From Zygnema cylindricum (Eukaryota; Streptophyta; Zygnematophyceae; Zygnematales; Zygnemataceae), in contig JBBHKE010002201.1 in assembly GCA_037447655.1 (NCBI GenBank), positions 15,001-32,670 on the forward strand: DNA of 17,670 nucleotides, read 5' to 3'. The position numbers and the translations under genes are program-made. A model generated the notes under the pieces. That model worked only from the letters and a program-made list of their open reading frames with translations. It was not told the DNA's origin and did no database searches. Position 1 is the first letter of the stretch. The number at the start of each line of letters is the position of its first letter. Positions 9,301-15,341 of the stretch are shown piece after piece.

Positions 9301-9770
9301 TTTTTATGTTTTCATTATTTGACATATTAGAGTCGATGTTTCCACTTGAAAAAAAAGGGAGAGAAAGGGAAGAAATATTGGCGAAAAAGGCGAAAAGGAA
9401 GGGGGGGAAATGGAAGGGAGAGAGAAGAAAGGGGGAGAGAAGAATGGGGGAAGGAAGAATGGGGGAAGTGAGAAAGGGGGAGTGAAGAAAGGGAGAGAAA
9501 ACAAAGGGGAAGAAAAGAAAGGGAGAGAAACGGAAGAGAGAGAGAAGAAAAGGGGAGAGAAAAAAAACGGAGAAAAGAGAGAAGATAGAAAACAAAAGTC
9601 AGTTTTCCTTGTTTTTTGCAGAATCAATACATTTCAATGCCGTTGCGTCGATAGTTGACATAAGCTTTTTTTTGTTTTTTTGATTAAGGATTGGAGTCCA
9701 GCCTCTTTTGGGACTGGAAGGAGACCCCATGCGACTTCTTTTTGAGAGAGACCTTACTCCTCATCCTCAG
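256..9770 (+). CDS. CHLH: Magnesium chelatase subunit H, internal part of a split gene (13 exons, both ends outside)
   Basis: This gene encodes the large porphyrin-binding subunit of magnesium chelatase, which works with the AAA+ subunits I and D in the plastid to insert Mg2+ into protoporphyrin IX using ATP. Exons are 256-347, 601-694, 1286-1396, 2033-2156, 2823-3064, 3444-3525, 4103-4158, 4764-4958, 5595-5675, 6261-6373, 7091-7309, 8132-8248 and 9689-9770. They total 1608 nt, or 536 codons, with no internal stop and matching phases at every junction. Family landmarks in order are LVFESSLELM, AGGGK, GGGREEDKM, LRNWLTVYGYWNQ, GYFTYPKEYLKW, DAPVVATLLYRKHV, VVSTIGFPLVGGPAG, YSLPELDGAI, FPPGVGATGTAALLNVP, KAWGDLNKYRGI and GDPMRLLFERD. 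Full family proteins are about 1200-1400 residues, so roughly the first 200 residues and the C-terminal half are missing here. The motif wording is closer to BchH of green bacteria and algal CHLH2 than to plant CHLH; that assignment is inference. Start codon, transit peptide and promoter lie outside. Confidence 0.95.
601..694 (+). CDS. CHLH: CHLH exon b (AGGGK / GGGREEDKM)
   Basis: This exon reads (S)FVMAGGGKSKGMPAP, then a VKAVLSKFGGGREEDKM stretch. It corresponds to the Gly- and Lys-rich linker of the H subunit. The acceptor is GGCTGTCAG and the donor is ATG|GTGAGT. Its 94 nt plus the two carried bases make exactly 32 codons, so it ends in phase 0. Confidence 0.93.
695..1285 (+). other. CHLH intron 2 with a degenerate exon-like segment
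   Basis: This intron runs from GTGAGT to ATCAG. The left half has no visible structure. At 1088-1189 it contains an exon c look-alike, listed separately. A reading frame opens upstream at 932, but its first part resembles nothing known and is treated as intronic. Confidence 0.85.
1088..1189 (+). pseudogene. Degenerate exon c copy (possible poison exon)
   Basis: A TTTCAG acceptor is followed in phase 0 (the phase needed after exon b) by LKKIGVIAKVLKLGLKRLRF, then VLGQIPKKAPEKR and a TGA at 1187-1189. The core L-K-x-G-x-K-x-L-R-F-V-x-G-Q matches exon c (FLKIGPKLLRFVPGQ), and the DNA is also alignable across that stretch. No good donor is visible before the stop. It is most simply a decayed duplication of exon c. 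If spliced in, it would end the protein early. Confidence 0.55.
1286..1396 (+). CDS. CHLH: CHLH exon c (KARDLRNWLTVYGYW)
   Basis: This exon has 37 codons in phase 0 on both sides, from VGYLSFLKIGPKLLRFVPG through KARDLRNWLTVYGYWNQ. The family pattern 'LPK.L.F.P..KA.D.RN' is clear. The acceptor is AAATCAG and the donor is CAG|GTGTGG. A degenerate look-alike of this exon lies upstream at 1088-1189. Confidence 0.95.
1397..2032 (+). other. CHLH intron 3, no distinct content
   Basis: This AT-rich intron runs from GTGTGG to AATACAG. Two loosely similar TTTCATATGTTATTATTG and TTTCGTATGTTATTGTTG segments occur at about 1753 and 1803. Nothing else stands out. Confidence 0.85.
2033..2156 (+). CDS. CHLH: CHLH exon d (GGLENVVSMFLYLADEYL)
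   Basis: This exon encodes GGLENVVSMFLYLADEYL and then VKTGLPPRSVQETPALGLYH with PDY. It matches the family block in which NM-FLYL is followed by a variable loop and 'LGL(Y/W)HP'. The acceptor is AATACAG. It ends in phase 1 before GTAGGT, and the split codon forms Asp with exon e. Confidence 0.95.
2157..2822 (+). other. CHLH intron 4
   Basis: This intron runs from GTAGGT to GACTCAG. It contains a long pyrimidine tract at 2240-2380, listed separately. The remainder is AT-rich and contains scattered AAACCTTAAA-like words that recur in several introns of this gene. Confidence 0.85.
2240..2380 (+). repeat. CT-rich simple repeat
   Basis: An almost pure pyrimidine tract (CCCTCTC, TCCCTT and TCTCTC units) on the sense strand of intron 4. 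It produces spurious reading frames rich in Ser, Pro and Leu. The mirror-like C/T composition could support triplex DNA. Confidence 0.9.
2823..3064 (+). CDS. CHLH: CHLH exon e (GYFTYPKEYLKW, KDAPVVATLLYRKHV)
   Basis: This is the longest exon seen (242 nt). It holds DGYFTYPKEYLKW, then KDAPVVATLLYRKHVITQQ, then VPKMIRMFEESGLRPLPIF and INGVEAHTVVRDLLTT. It corresponds to the part where the H subunit and CobN share a Rossmann-like 'P.V....R...' strand and the 'PIF..G.E' motif. The acceptor is GACTCAG and the donor CAA|GTGAGT, in phase 0. Confidence 0.96.
3444..3525 (+). CDS. CHLH: CHLH exon f (MVDAVVSTI)
   Basis: This exon encodes NERKKGNFAMSSLSRDAVM followed by VDAVVSTI and one base of Gly. 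The 'VDAVVS.TGF' motif is completed by exon g. It ends in phase 1 at ATTG|GTAAGT. A second donor-like GTAAGT sits 13 nt upstream inside the exon (3513); its use would shift the frame. Confidence 0.93.
3530..3690 (+). repeat. Tandem repeat of about 38 bp, four units, at the 5' end of intron 6
   Basis: Units begin near 3530, 3568, 3606 and 3643, and a partial fifth begins near 3681. The consensus is a TGTTTCAATTTAAGG-like start, then TTTATATGAGACCAG, then TTTTTA. The first unit starts four bases after the GTAAG donor of exon f. The units have diverged by several substitutions each. Intron 6 (3526-4102) holds nothing else obvious. Confidence 0.75.
4103..4158 (+). CDS. CHLH: CHLH exon g (GFPLVGGPAGTMEGGRQAE)
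   Basis: This is the shortest exon (56 nt), which makes 19 codons with the carried base: GFPLVGGPAGTMEGGRQAE. The 'F.LVGGPA' motif is typical of H subunits. The GTMEGGRQ continuation is the style of green-bacterial BchH as I recall it, not that of plant CHLH. The acceptor is TTTTTGCAG and the donor GAG|GTACGA. Confidence 0.95.
4159..4763 (+). other. CHLH intron 7, no distinct content
   Basis: This AT-rich intron runs from GTACGA to TTTCGCAG, with a T-run before the acceptor. No repeat, gene or element was recognised. Confidence 0.85.
4764..4958 (+). CDS. CHLH: CHLH exon h (VPYFVSGPLLIQD, LPELDGAI)
   Basis: This exon has 65 codons in phase 0. It contains VAKSILSAKNVPYFVSGPLL, an IQDITSW segment, VVLYSLPELDGAIDAVPLGG and LVGDGIHL. 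The PELDG motif is one of the strongest H-subunit signatures. The acceptor is TTTCGCAG and the donor TTG|GTGAGA. The first 40 bp of the following intron are duplicated about 82 bp downstream. Confidence 0.97.
4955..5080 (+). repeat. Donor-proximal duplication in intron 8
   Basis: The segment at 4955-4998 (exon h end, donor, GAATCTTAAAT, then GTCTGGAAAACCTAGACAT) is repeated in diverged form at 5037-5080 (GAATCTTAAAT, then GTCTGGAAGCCTAGAAAT). The offset is about 82 bp. The second copy has lost the GGTGAG donor. The rest of intron 8 (to 5594) shows nothing distinct. Confidence 0.6.
5595..5675 (+). CDS. CHLH: CHLH exon i (VPERVRRLTSRVKSW)
   Basis: This exon has 27 codons in phase 0: VPERVRRLTSRVKSWVNLRR then TPPSERK. 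It aligns with the helix of the family 'RVEQL..R...W..L+RK...E+K'. The acceptor is CTTACAG and the donor AAG|GTAAGG. Confidence 0.95.
5732..5782 (+). repeat. 12-bp tandem repeat in intron 9
   Basis: About four units of ATTCTTAATCTC, with small changes in the first and last unit. Intron 9 spans 5676-6260. Further right (about 6060-6110) it has a stretch of TTAACC, CCCTAAT and CCTAATC words resembling degenerate telomere-like repeats. Confidence 0.9.
6261..6373 (+). CDS. CHLH: CHLH exon j (YGFPPGVGATGTAALLNVP)
   Basis: This exon encodes VAIVLYGFPPGVGATGTAAL followed by LNVPKSLEKLLLRLKSEG. It carries the highly conserved FPP...GTAA.LNV block of the H subunit. The acceptor follows a T-rich run ending TTGCAG. 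It ends in phase 2 at GAAGG|GTACAA. The donor context GGTACAAT is repeated exactly at the acceptor of the next exon. Confidence 0.97.
6374..7090 (+). other. CHLH intron 10, flanked by an 8-bp direct repeat
   Basis: This 717-bp intron runs from GTACAATGACC to TTTTTCACAG. The octamer GGTACAAT straddles both the donor (6372-6379) and the acceptor (7090-7097). The inside is AT-rich, with T-runs near both ends and an A-run at about 6710. No terminal inverted repeat was found. Confidence 0.8.
7091..7309 (+). CDS. CHLH: CHLH exon k (variable linker, DFPPVQAMAETIDW)
   Basis: This exon continues the Gly codon into YNLGDYKDKIDGEDVVKLL, a lysine-rich stretch, then GRDFPPVQAMAETIDWRKLR and DWLG. This part varies in the family. 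It follows the conserved '-GYN' and precedes the '..E..WG' block. The acceptor is TTCACAG and the donor GG|GTAAGC, in phase 2. Confidence 0.92.
7310..8131 (+). other. CHLH intron 11 with A-rich low-complexity tract
   Basis: The left half is ordinary AT-rich intron. From about 7640 it carries loose repeats of CTCAGAAAAACCTTAAAA. At 7790-8060 it becomes an A-rich tract of AAAACCAAGAAAAA-type units, which gives spurious lysine-rich and, on the other strand, phenylalanine-rich reading frames. Confidence 0.85.
8132..8248 (+). CDS. CHLH: CHLH exon l (KAWGDLNKYRGIHCDADGN)
   Basis: This exon encodes (G)DILTMKMEKAWGDLNKYRG, then IHCDADGNSVVNGVWLGNV, and two bases of Trp. It fits the family 'E..WG.....' block leading to the 'GN+.IG.QP' motif. 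The acceptor is GCACACAG and the donor CTG|GTAAGG. Reading through the donor gives an immediate TAA. Its last 35 bases and donor recur three times in the next intron. Confidence 0.94.
8214..8665 (+). repeat. Tandem copies of the exon l tail plus donor, period about 130-142 bp
   Basis: The last 35 bases of exon l (8214-8248) recur at 8351-8385 and 8481-8515 with about 32 of 35 bases identical, each followed by an intact GTAAG donor. A fourth, more diverged copy lies at 8623-8657, where GGTAAG has become a GAGAAG-like sequence. The intervening DNA (CTTCTACATGTAAATTTTGAGA and similar) is also alignable between units. Weaker TTAATCGTTTGTTTATTTGAG-like echoes continue to about 8960. Confidence 0.85.
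9050..9225 (+). repeat. ATAATGATAATG-rich repeat in intron 12
   Basis: Three imperfect units of about 55 bp, each combining TTATAATAATGATAATGATAA with a TTTTATTGATTTTA segment, degrade rightwards into GATAATAATAATAATAATG. No coding content. Confidence 0.8.
9349..9595 (+). repeat. GA-rich (polypurine) tract in intron 12
   Basis: About 240 bp almost purely of A and G on the sense strand (AGAAAGGGGGAG, GGGAGAGAAA and similar). It gives rise to overlapping spurious reading frames on both strands. It sits about 100 bp upstream of the exon m acceptor. Confidence 0.9.
9689..9770 (+). CDS. CHLH: CHLH exon m (GVQPLLGLEGDPMRLLF), last exon seen
   Basis: This exon completes Trp and reads IGVQPLLGLEGDPMRLLFER then DLTPHPQ. 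GDPMRLLF is the invariant H-subunit motif near the middle of the protein. The acceptor GATTAAG|G is weak because it lacks the usual CAG, but phase and family match demand it. The exon ends at CAG|GTTTTTT in phase 0, an atypical donor with no purine at +3. The family would continue with a Y-A-A-F/Y-like segment, and no such exon was found in the remaining 7.9 kb. Confidence 0.93.
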
Positions 9771-10786
9771 GTTTTTTTTTTTGCTTTTCTTTTTTGTATG
9801 TGTGTGTGTGTGTGTGTGTGTGTTGTTTTTGCTGAGGTGTATTTCTAGAAATTTGGAAAAATGTATGTTTTATTCCGTTTGTTTTTTTTTCTTTTCTTTC
9901 TTGAACTTAGAAAATGGAAAGCTTTGAGTAGAAAGATCACATTTTGATAAGAAAAGGTATATTAGCTTTCAGGCTTTCAGCATTTTTAGCTCTAGATTTT
10001 TCAAAAACGGTAGGGAAAATTTGTAACTTTCTTTGTACTATCATGTTTGTACGTGTATAAAATAACTATAATTGATATTATTAAAAAAAAGAAAAAATGT
10101 TTGTTCAAGAATGTGTTGGAAATAATGTGAAAAGTGAAAAAATAACTTTTATGTGAATCTCTTGTTTCCTAACATTAACATTTGATTTTTATTTTAATTT
10201 TTTTAATTTTTTTTGGCTCAAATTTGATTTGTAAAATTCTCAGATGCCCATGTTCTTAGAAATTTCTCAAGGCATTTGTGAAATCTTTAATCAAAATTCA
10301 TTTATTTTACAATAGAGTTGCACATTGTATCGTAAAACACACTATATTTTTCCATATACTACAGGACTCTAGTTAAAGTTAATCACTCTAATTCGAGCCA
10401 AATCAGCATAGAGTCATATGTTAGCATTATTGGGAGAATCGGCGGATCAACCGAAATCATGTTCTGGTTCGATGTGTAGAGTCGGTCGTCCTTAGATTTG
10501 TTGACGGTTTGGTTCGCGATTCAATTTTGTGTATGGTTTCGCTACGCTATTTGCATCGAAGTACCTTTGGTTCGTTCAATGTACGGCGGTTCCGTACCAG
10601 CCGGTACATAGATTACTTATGTATGATTGTTCAGTTTGGTTTCGTCTGTTTTGTATTGTCTTGAACGGTGACTAAGTTATTTAGTGCGCTGTATTTGTCT
10701 AGTTCGTTTTAATGCGCGCCACTTTGTTTCGGCGCTTGAATGTTTTGATAGGCGCATGTCCGTCTGTGGACTTCGGCGCCCTCGTC
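9771..10786 (+). other. Non-coding stretch after exon m
   Basis: Starts with the putative donor GTTTTTTTTTT and a (TG)n tract at 9799-9822. After that it is AT-rich to about 10430, then richer in TTCG and GGTTCG words up to the first hAT-like element. No CHLH continuation or other coding similarity was recognised in any frame. It is probably part of a very long intron. Confidence 0.6.
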
Positions 10787-10801
10787 TGTTTTCAGTTAGT
10801 G

Positions 10802-11569
10802 TAGTGTTGGGTATCGGTCAAATTTATATCGCGATGATTTTGATATTTGAAATATAGAATATCGATGGAGCAGACTCTTCGATATATCGTACCGTGACCA
10901 ACATAATCATCGCGATATATAATATTTTTAATATTTGATATTTTATATAATGTGTTATGATAGCGAAAAAGACAAATTGTCTGATACGCCATGTACGACG
11001 TGATTTTCGTTCCGTGACTTAAAAGGTACAGTAGACGCCGCAAAATGTAACCGACAAAAAAGTACCAATTCTTTATTCACACAATTACTTATTTAGTACG
11101 TAGAGAACTTCACATACGAAAAGTTCACACTAATTTACTCAAATTATTATCTGAAAAAAAAAAAATTGCAGACTGTTCGTTTCAGGCTTTCAGGCAGGAA
11201 TACTTACCAATCTGATGGTAGCCATTTCCAGCGACTAGTATTATAGGAAGGTTACATTTTTAGTTTTTGCCATGGGTTCCCAAGGGATGGGAGGCAGCAT
11301 GGGAGGTGAAAAGGATAATGACACTGAACTGCCTCCTGATATGCTTCCGGATATGAAAACAGTAGAGTTGGAAAATTCATCAGTTATTATGTAGCAAGAA
11401 TACTTATATATTTTTTTTTAAAAAGCCTCGATATATTGGCGATACGATATATCGGCAATATATCGCGATATTTAGCTTTTCGATATATCGAAGCAATATA
11501 TCGATTATCGGGTACTTGAAATTCGATACATATCGAATATCGGCAAATGGTCCTCGATACCCAACACTA
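10802..11569 (-). mobile_element. hAT-like non-autonomous element, copy A, with unique insert
   Basis: This 768-bp element is bounded by inverted ends TAGTGTTGGGTATCG and CGATACCCAACACTA. Both subterminal regions are crowded with palindromic TCGATATATCGA and ATATCGCGATATAT words, typical of the subterminal transposase-binding repeats of hAT elements. The outer arms match copy B (14880-15702) in the opposite orientation; strand is given relative to copy B as plus. The 10802-11150 arm corresponds to the right arm of B. No transposase is encoded. The flanks carry TGTTTTCAGTTAGTG at 10787-10801 and 11571-11585, about 15-16 bp, longer than the usual 8-bp hAT duplication. Confidence 0.75.
11271..11393 (+). 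other. 40-codon reading frame inside hAT-like copy A, unknown
   Basis: ATG at 11271 opens MGSQGMGGSMGGEKDNDTEL, followed by PPDMLPDMKTVELENSSVIM and TAG. The composition is Met/Gly-rich then acidic. A splice acceptor-like TTTCAG lies about 85 bp upstream. The segment is absent from copy B and its base composition differs from the flanking arms, so it looks like captured host DNA (perhaps a terminal exon). I do not recognise a family; expression is unproven. Confidence 0.35.
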
Positions 11570-11585
11570 GTGTTTTCAGTTAGTG

Positions 11586-12241
11586 GAGTTAGTGGTCGCT
11601 AGTTGTCGGCGTTACGAAGGTATATTAGTCAGTGTTTCAATCAGTTTAGTATGCAGTCTAGTAGAGATGCATCATGTGTCTAAGGATAGACACATCAGGA
11701 TGTAGAGAGAGAAGAAAGACTTTAGTAAGAAGTGAGAGTGGGAGAGGTTGTTATTGAAAAGCTTCGGCTTAATATTATGATATTTGGCCGACATGTTTTC
11801 TTGTGAGTTGTGGGTGATTTTAGTTGTAAGAACATGTTTATTGAAGCTTCCGCTGTAAGATTTGATTTTTGTTGTGAGCATTTCTGTGAGCCCTTTTGCA
11901 ATCCTTAACATCATAAATTAGTGTGGACAACGTCGTGAAGTTGAGTGGTAAAAAATAAAATAAAAAAGCCATGTGGTTGAACTCAATTTCTCGCTATCGA
12001 TTACAATACAATTCTAAAGCTGATAATTCACTAACTCTAAGAGCGATGGGCGGTGCAGTGTATCGTGTTTTTTTTTTTTCTTTTGTTCATTACGTTTTGC
12101 TAAAACTTTGCATGACATCACTGTGCATATTCTCAATCACTTTTATTAATGTTTATATTGGTCACCTTTTGGTTGAGCTACCTGATTTTTGATATTACTA
12201 AAACATGATCAAAACAATGGAAGTAAGAATTCGCACACTGA
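11586..12241 (+). other. Non-coding stretch between elements
   Basis: No gene recognised. A 9-bp hairpin, ATGTGTCTA with TAGACACAT around an AGGA loop, lies at 11674-11695. The ORFs here have no recognisable similarity. Confidence 0.6.
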
Positions 12242-12346
12242 ATCTCTCTCAATCTCTCCCTCTCCCTCCCTCTCCCCCTCCCCCTTCCGCGCCCCCTCTC
12301 CCTCTCCCTCCCCTTCCCCCTCCCCTCTCCCTCTCTCTCTCCCTCC
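12242..12346 (+). repeat. CT-rich simple repeat
   Basis: A nearly pure C/T tract of CCCTCTCC-type units, broken once by a CGCGC. It gives spurious Ser/Pro-rich reading frames. Confidence 0.9.
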
Positions 12347-13656
12347 AGCCTGTAGTTCTCATGCCCACTACCAAAATTTTAGAGACCCCAGAAAATTAAC
12401 TGCGTCCACATTATACATTGTATCAGGACTTCGGTCATAAATATCCATTAACCCCTATTGCGTAATGCATGACATCAACATATCTTTTCAAAAATGTTTC
12501 CCAAAGATCTGTAGCTCTGTGACAACCACAGAATGTCCAGCTTATATAAAGCCTCTAGGATAAAATTTGCCCCTATGACTTTCAGACCAAATAAAAGCCA
12601 CACGGTCAAATAAGAGTTCTGACCAACTTCACCCCTGTGAAGGCCCGACTCCCCTGAGTCAAACGCAAAAAGAATTTATGGATTCGCCCCCCCTGAGCAA
12701 TAAGTTATTTGCCCCCCCTGAGCAATAAGTTATGGCTGGCTAAAGATGGCCTATAAATACAAAAGGTATCTCATAGAGAGGCGCCTCAAAAATTGTCTAA
12801 GTCCTAAATCCCTCTCTAAACCTCCTACTTATATTGTACCTAACCAATCACAAGACTGTAAAGTACAAGAAGGTACAGGTGTCGTTGTACCGCTTGTAAG
12901 GCCATGGTACGGCATGGCCGTCCCGCTGACGCCTTCCTGAGCCATAGTATATTTCCCCGCTCTCCCCGTAATGTCTGATGTCCACTCATGCCTTGCCACG
13001 TGTCATTCGCAGACATTATCTCACAAAATGTCCACTCCGGTGCGTCGGCTCCACTGTGAGCCGTCCGATCAGAAACCGACAATTAATCACGTCCGTTCAA
13101 ATTCAATGTCGTTTCGTTTCGTAATCCGTTAAATGAAGTATGTTAAATGTTTATATGTTGAAATACTAATCACACCCCATGTACGCAACGCTTCATCAAG
13201 ACTAAACGGATAAGGAGCATGGCTTCGCCGTACGACGGTCATCCCGTAGGACCTAAGATCAAATCCTAGTCTCGGCGCCTAACTTTTGCAAAGAGTTATG
13301 CCTCCTGCTCCCTTAGTCTTTCTTCCTGACTGCTTAAGGCAGCCATGGCTATCTTTGAGTCCTCAGGGACTACAACAAGTGTGAGGACTTAAGAACCTTC
13401 ATAGACAGACTGACAAACAGAAAATAGAAAATACCTTTTTCAACAAAATCGACACCAATGTTATTTTATGCATTCATCGCATTTTAAGCATTCATCCATA
13501 CATGCAGAGATACATACAAAATGTCGTGAAAAACTTTAAAAGCGCAACATCAACATTAATTAGATAGAATTCGAATCGTAACTAACAAATTTTTTGATGC
13601 AAAACTGTTTAGATAAGTTGTAGGGGAGTACACTCTACCGTTCGACCATTGAGCAG
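12347..13656 (+). other. Non-coding stretch of moderate GC
   Basis: No gene recognised. A 25-bp unit containing CCCCCCTGAGCAATAAG is present twice in tandem (12686-12708 and 12711-12733). Around 13211-13280 there is a weak resemblance to RNA polymerase III boxes (TGGCTTCGCCG then GATCAAATCC), which I could not confirm. Confidence 0.6.
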
Positions 13657-14213
13657 ATAGGGGAACTGAAGGGAAGAGAAGGGAAAAGGGGGGAAGAGAG
13701 GGAAACTGAAGGGAAGAGAGAGGAATTGAAGGGAAAAGATGGGAAGAGAGAGGAAGAAAAGGGAATTGAAGGGAAGTGAGGGGAAAAGAGGGGAAGAGAG
13801 GGTAATTGAAGGGAGGAAAGAGTAAGAGAGGGAAAGAGAGGGGAACTGAAGGGAAGAGAGGGGAAGAGAGGGGAAGAGAGGGGAACTGAAGGGAAGAGAG
13901 GGGAATAAAGGGGAAGATAGGGGAACTAAAGGGAAGAGAGGGGAAGAGGGGAATTGAAAGGAAGAGAGGGGAATATAGGGGAAGAGAGGGGAAGAGAGGA
14001 GAACTGAAGGGAAGAGAGTGTAGGAGAGAGAAATAGTGGGGAACTGAAGTGAAGAGAGGGTAAGAGAGGGAAAGAGGGGAACTGAAAGGAAGAGAGGGGA
14101 ATATAGGGGAAGGGAGGGGAAGAGAGGAGAACTGAAGGGAAGAGAGAATTAGAGAGGGAAAGAGAGAGGAACTGAAGGGAAGAGAGGGTAAGAGTGGGGA
14201 AGAGAGGGGAACT
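13657..14213 (+). repeat. Polypurine minisatellite, units of about 10 bp
   Basis: About 560 bp of alternating GGGAAGAGAG and GGGAACTGAA decamers, arranged in higher-order blocks of roughly 30-40 bp. It is almost all purine on the + strand, except for the CT in AACTGAA. Both edges carry a CTCTACC word (13632 and 14212). No coding potential. Confidence 0.92.
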
Positions 14214-14384
14214 CTACCAAAAAGGTGTCATTTCAAGGTCACCATGCAAAATGCGATGTCCGGGAAAATTAGACCAACGAAAGCTCGATGATTGGGACAG
14301 CCGCCGGAAATCAGGTAAGCTTGTTAATTCCTTACGCGTAAATTGATACCTCAAAATTTGCAACAACAAGTCACTTAGGAAAAC

Positions 14385-14860
14385 GATACACCGCGTATCG
14401 CCATTAGTGTTAATGTTTTTTTCGCCACTTAATTACATCTTTTCTCTGTGCATACTTGTGGGGTTGTTTGTACTTGTCGGTTTTGCGGTTTTGCCCAGAC
14501 GGTGTTGTTTATCCGACGGTTGCGCCTGAAAAGCAAGATTATCACCTCCCTATCGGCGGTCTCTTATCAAAAACTGGTGTGTGCACGTAGAAAAGATGTT
14601 TTAAGTGGCGAAAGACATCAACACTTTAGTACAGTACACCGTGTATCGCTATTATTGTTAAATAACTTTTTCGCCACTTAAAACATTTTTTCCCCGTACA
14701 ATATTGTCGGATTTTCAATTTGAAACAACCGATCGGAAGTTGAGAACGTTACCTTTCAATTGCAACCATCAGATCCAAAATCTGATAACTGTGTATGGAG
14801 AAAAGATGTTGTAAGAGAATGAAAAGGCATTAACATTAATAGCGATTCACGGTATAGCGT
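14385..14860 (+). mobile_element. Two tandem foldback (MITE-like) elements
   Basis: Arm L1 (14400-14453, containing TTCGCCACTTAATTACATC) is the reverse complement of R1 (14581-14633, GATGTTTTAAGTGGCGAAA). Arm L2 (14644-14698, TTCGCCACTTAAAACATTT) is the reverse complement of R2 (14792-14848). The order L-R-L-R, with different spacers, gives two adjacent copies of one family with arms of about 55 bp. Outer edges carry ATCGCCATTAGTGTTAATG-like and mirrored CATTAACATTAATAGCGAT sequences. No protein is encoded; the reading frame spanning them is a by-product of the arms. Confidence 0.7.
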
Positions 14861-14871
14861 TACGCGGAGTC

Positions 14872-14879
14872 CTATACAT
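14872..14879 (+). repeat. Target-site duplication of copy B, left
   Basis: CTATACAT immediately before the inverted end; its partner is at 15703-15710. Confidence 0.85.
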
Positions 14880-15268
14880 TAGTGTTGGGTATCAAAGACC
14901 ATATGTCGATATTCGATATATATCGAATTTTCTGTACCCGATAATCGATATATCGCTTCGATATATCGAAAATCAAAGTATCGCGATATATCGCCGATAT
15001 ATCGGCGATTTATCGTATCGTCGATATATCGAGGGTTTTTTTTTTTTAAATTATTTTCTATCATTGCACACTTCCACTCTGTGCCAAGAGAGTACTCATC
15101 ACTTGCTACTTTCAGGCTTGTGGTTGGCAGAGCGCTGCCTCAAATTAAAAAATAATAATATTTTCACATTTTGTACAAAAAAAATGAATACAACAGCAAT
15201 AAAACTACATTTGTACACAAAATAAACCCTAATAATGAAATTCACATTTTGTACACTTCAATAAATAA

Positions 15269-15341
<73 letters not shown>

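Noticed and set aside
9140-9658. Overlapping Ser/Phe/Pro-rich and Lys/Gly/Glu-rich reading frames
   Set aside because: They are translations of the GA-rich tract in intron 12, with no domain or plausible start context.
10792-11043. 83-residue minus-strand frame that resembles the plus frame at 15412-15690
   Set aside because: The similarity is explained by the shared non-coding arm of the two transposon copies. Stops and indels differ and no family is recognisable.
10860-11530. Regularly repeated CGATATATCG words considered as a CRISPR-like array
   Set aside because: The words are overlapping palindromes without unique spacers of constant length, and they sit at transposon ends.
12189-12440. 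SPSPSP-rich reading frames
   Set aside because: They are translations of a CT simple repeat.
13211-13285. Possible tRNA or tRNA-derived SINE head (A-box-like and B-box-like words)
   Set aside because: The boxes are only about 36 bp apart, the acceptor stem does not pair, and no A-tail or repeated copy is seen.
14448-14681. 77-residue frame across the foldback pair
   Set aside because: It crosses the arms of two MITE-like elements and has no similarity to known proteins.
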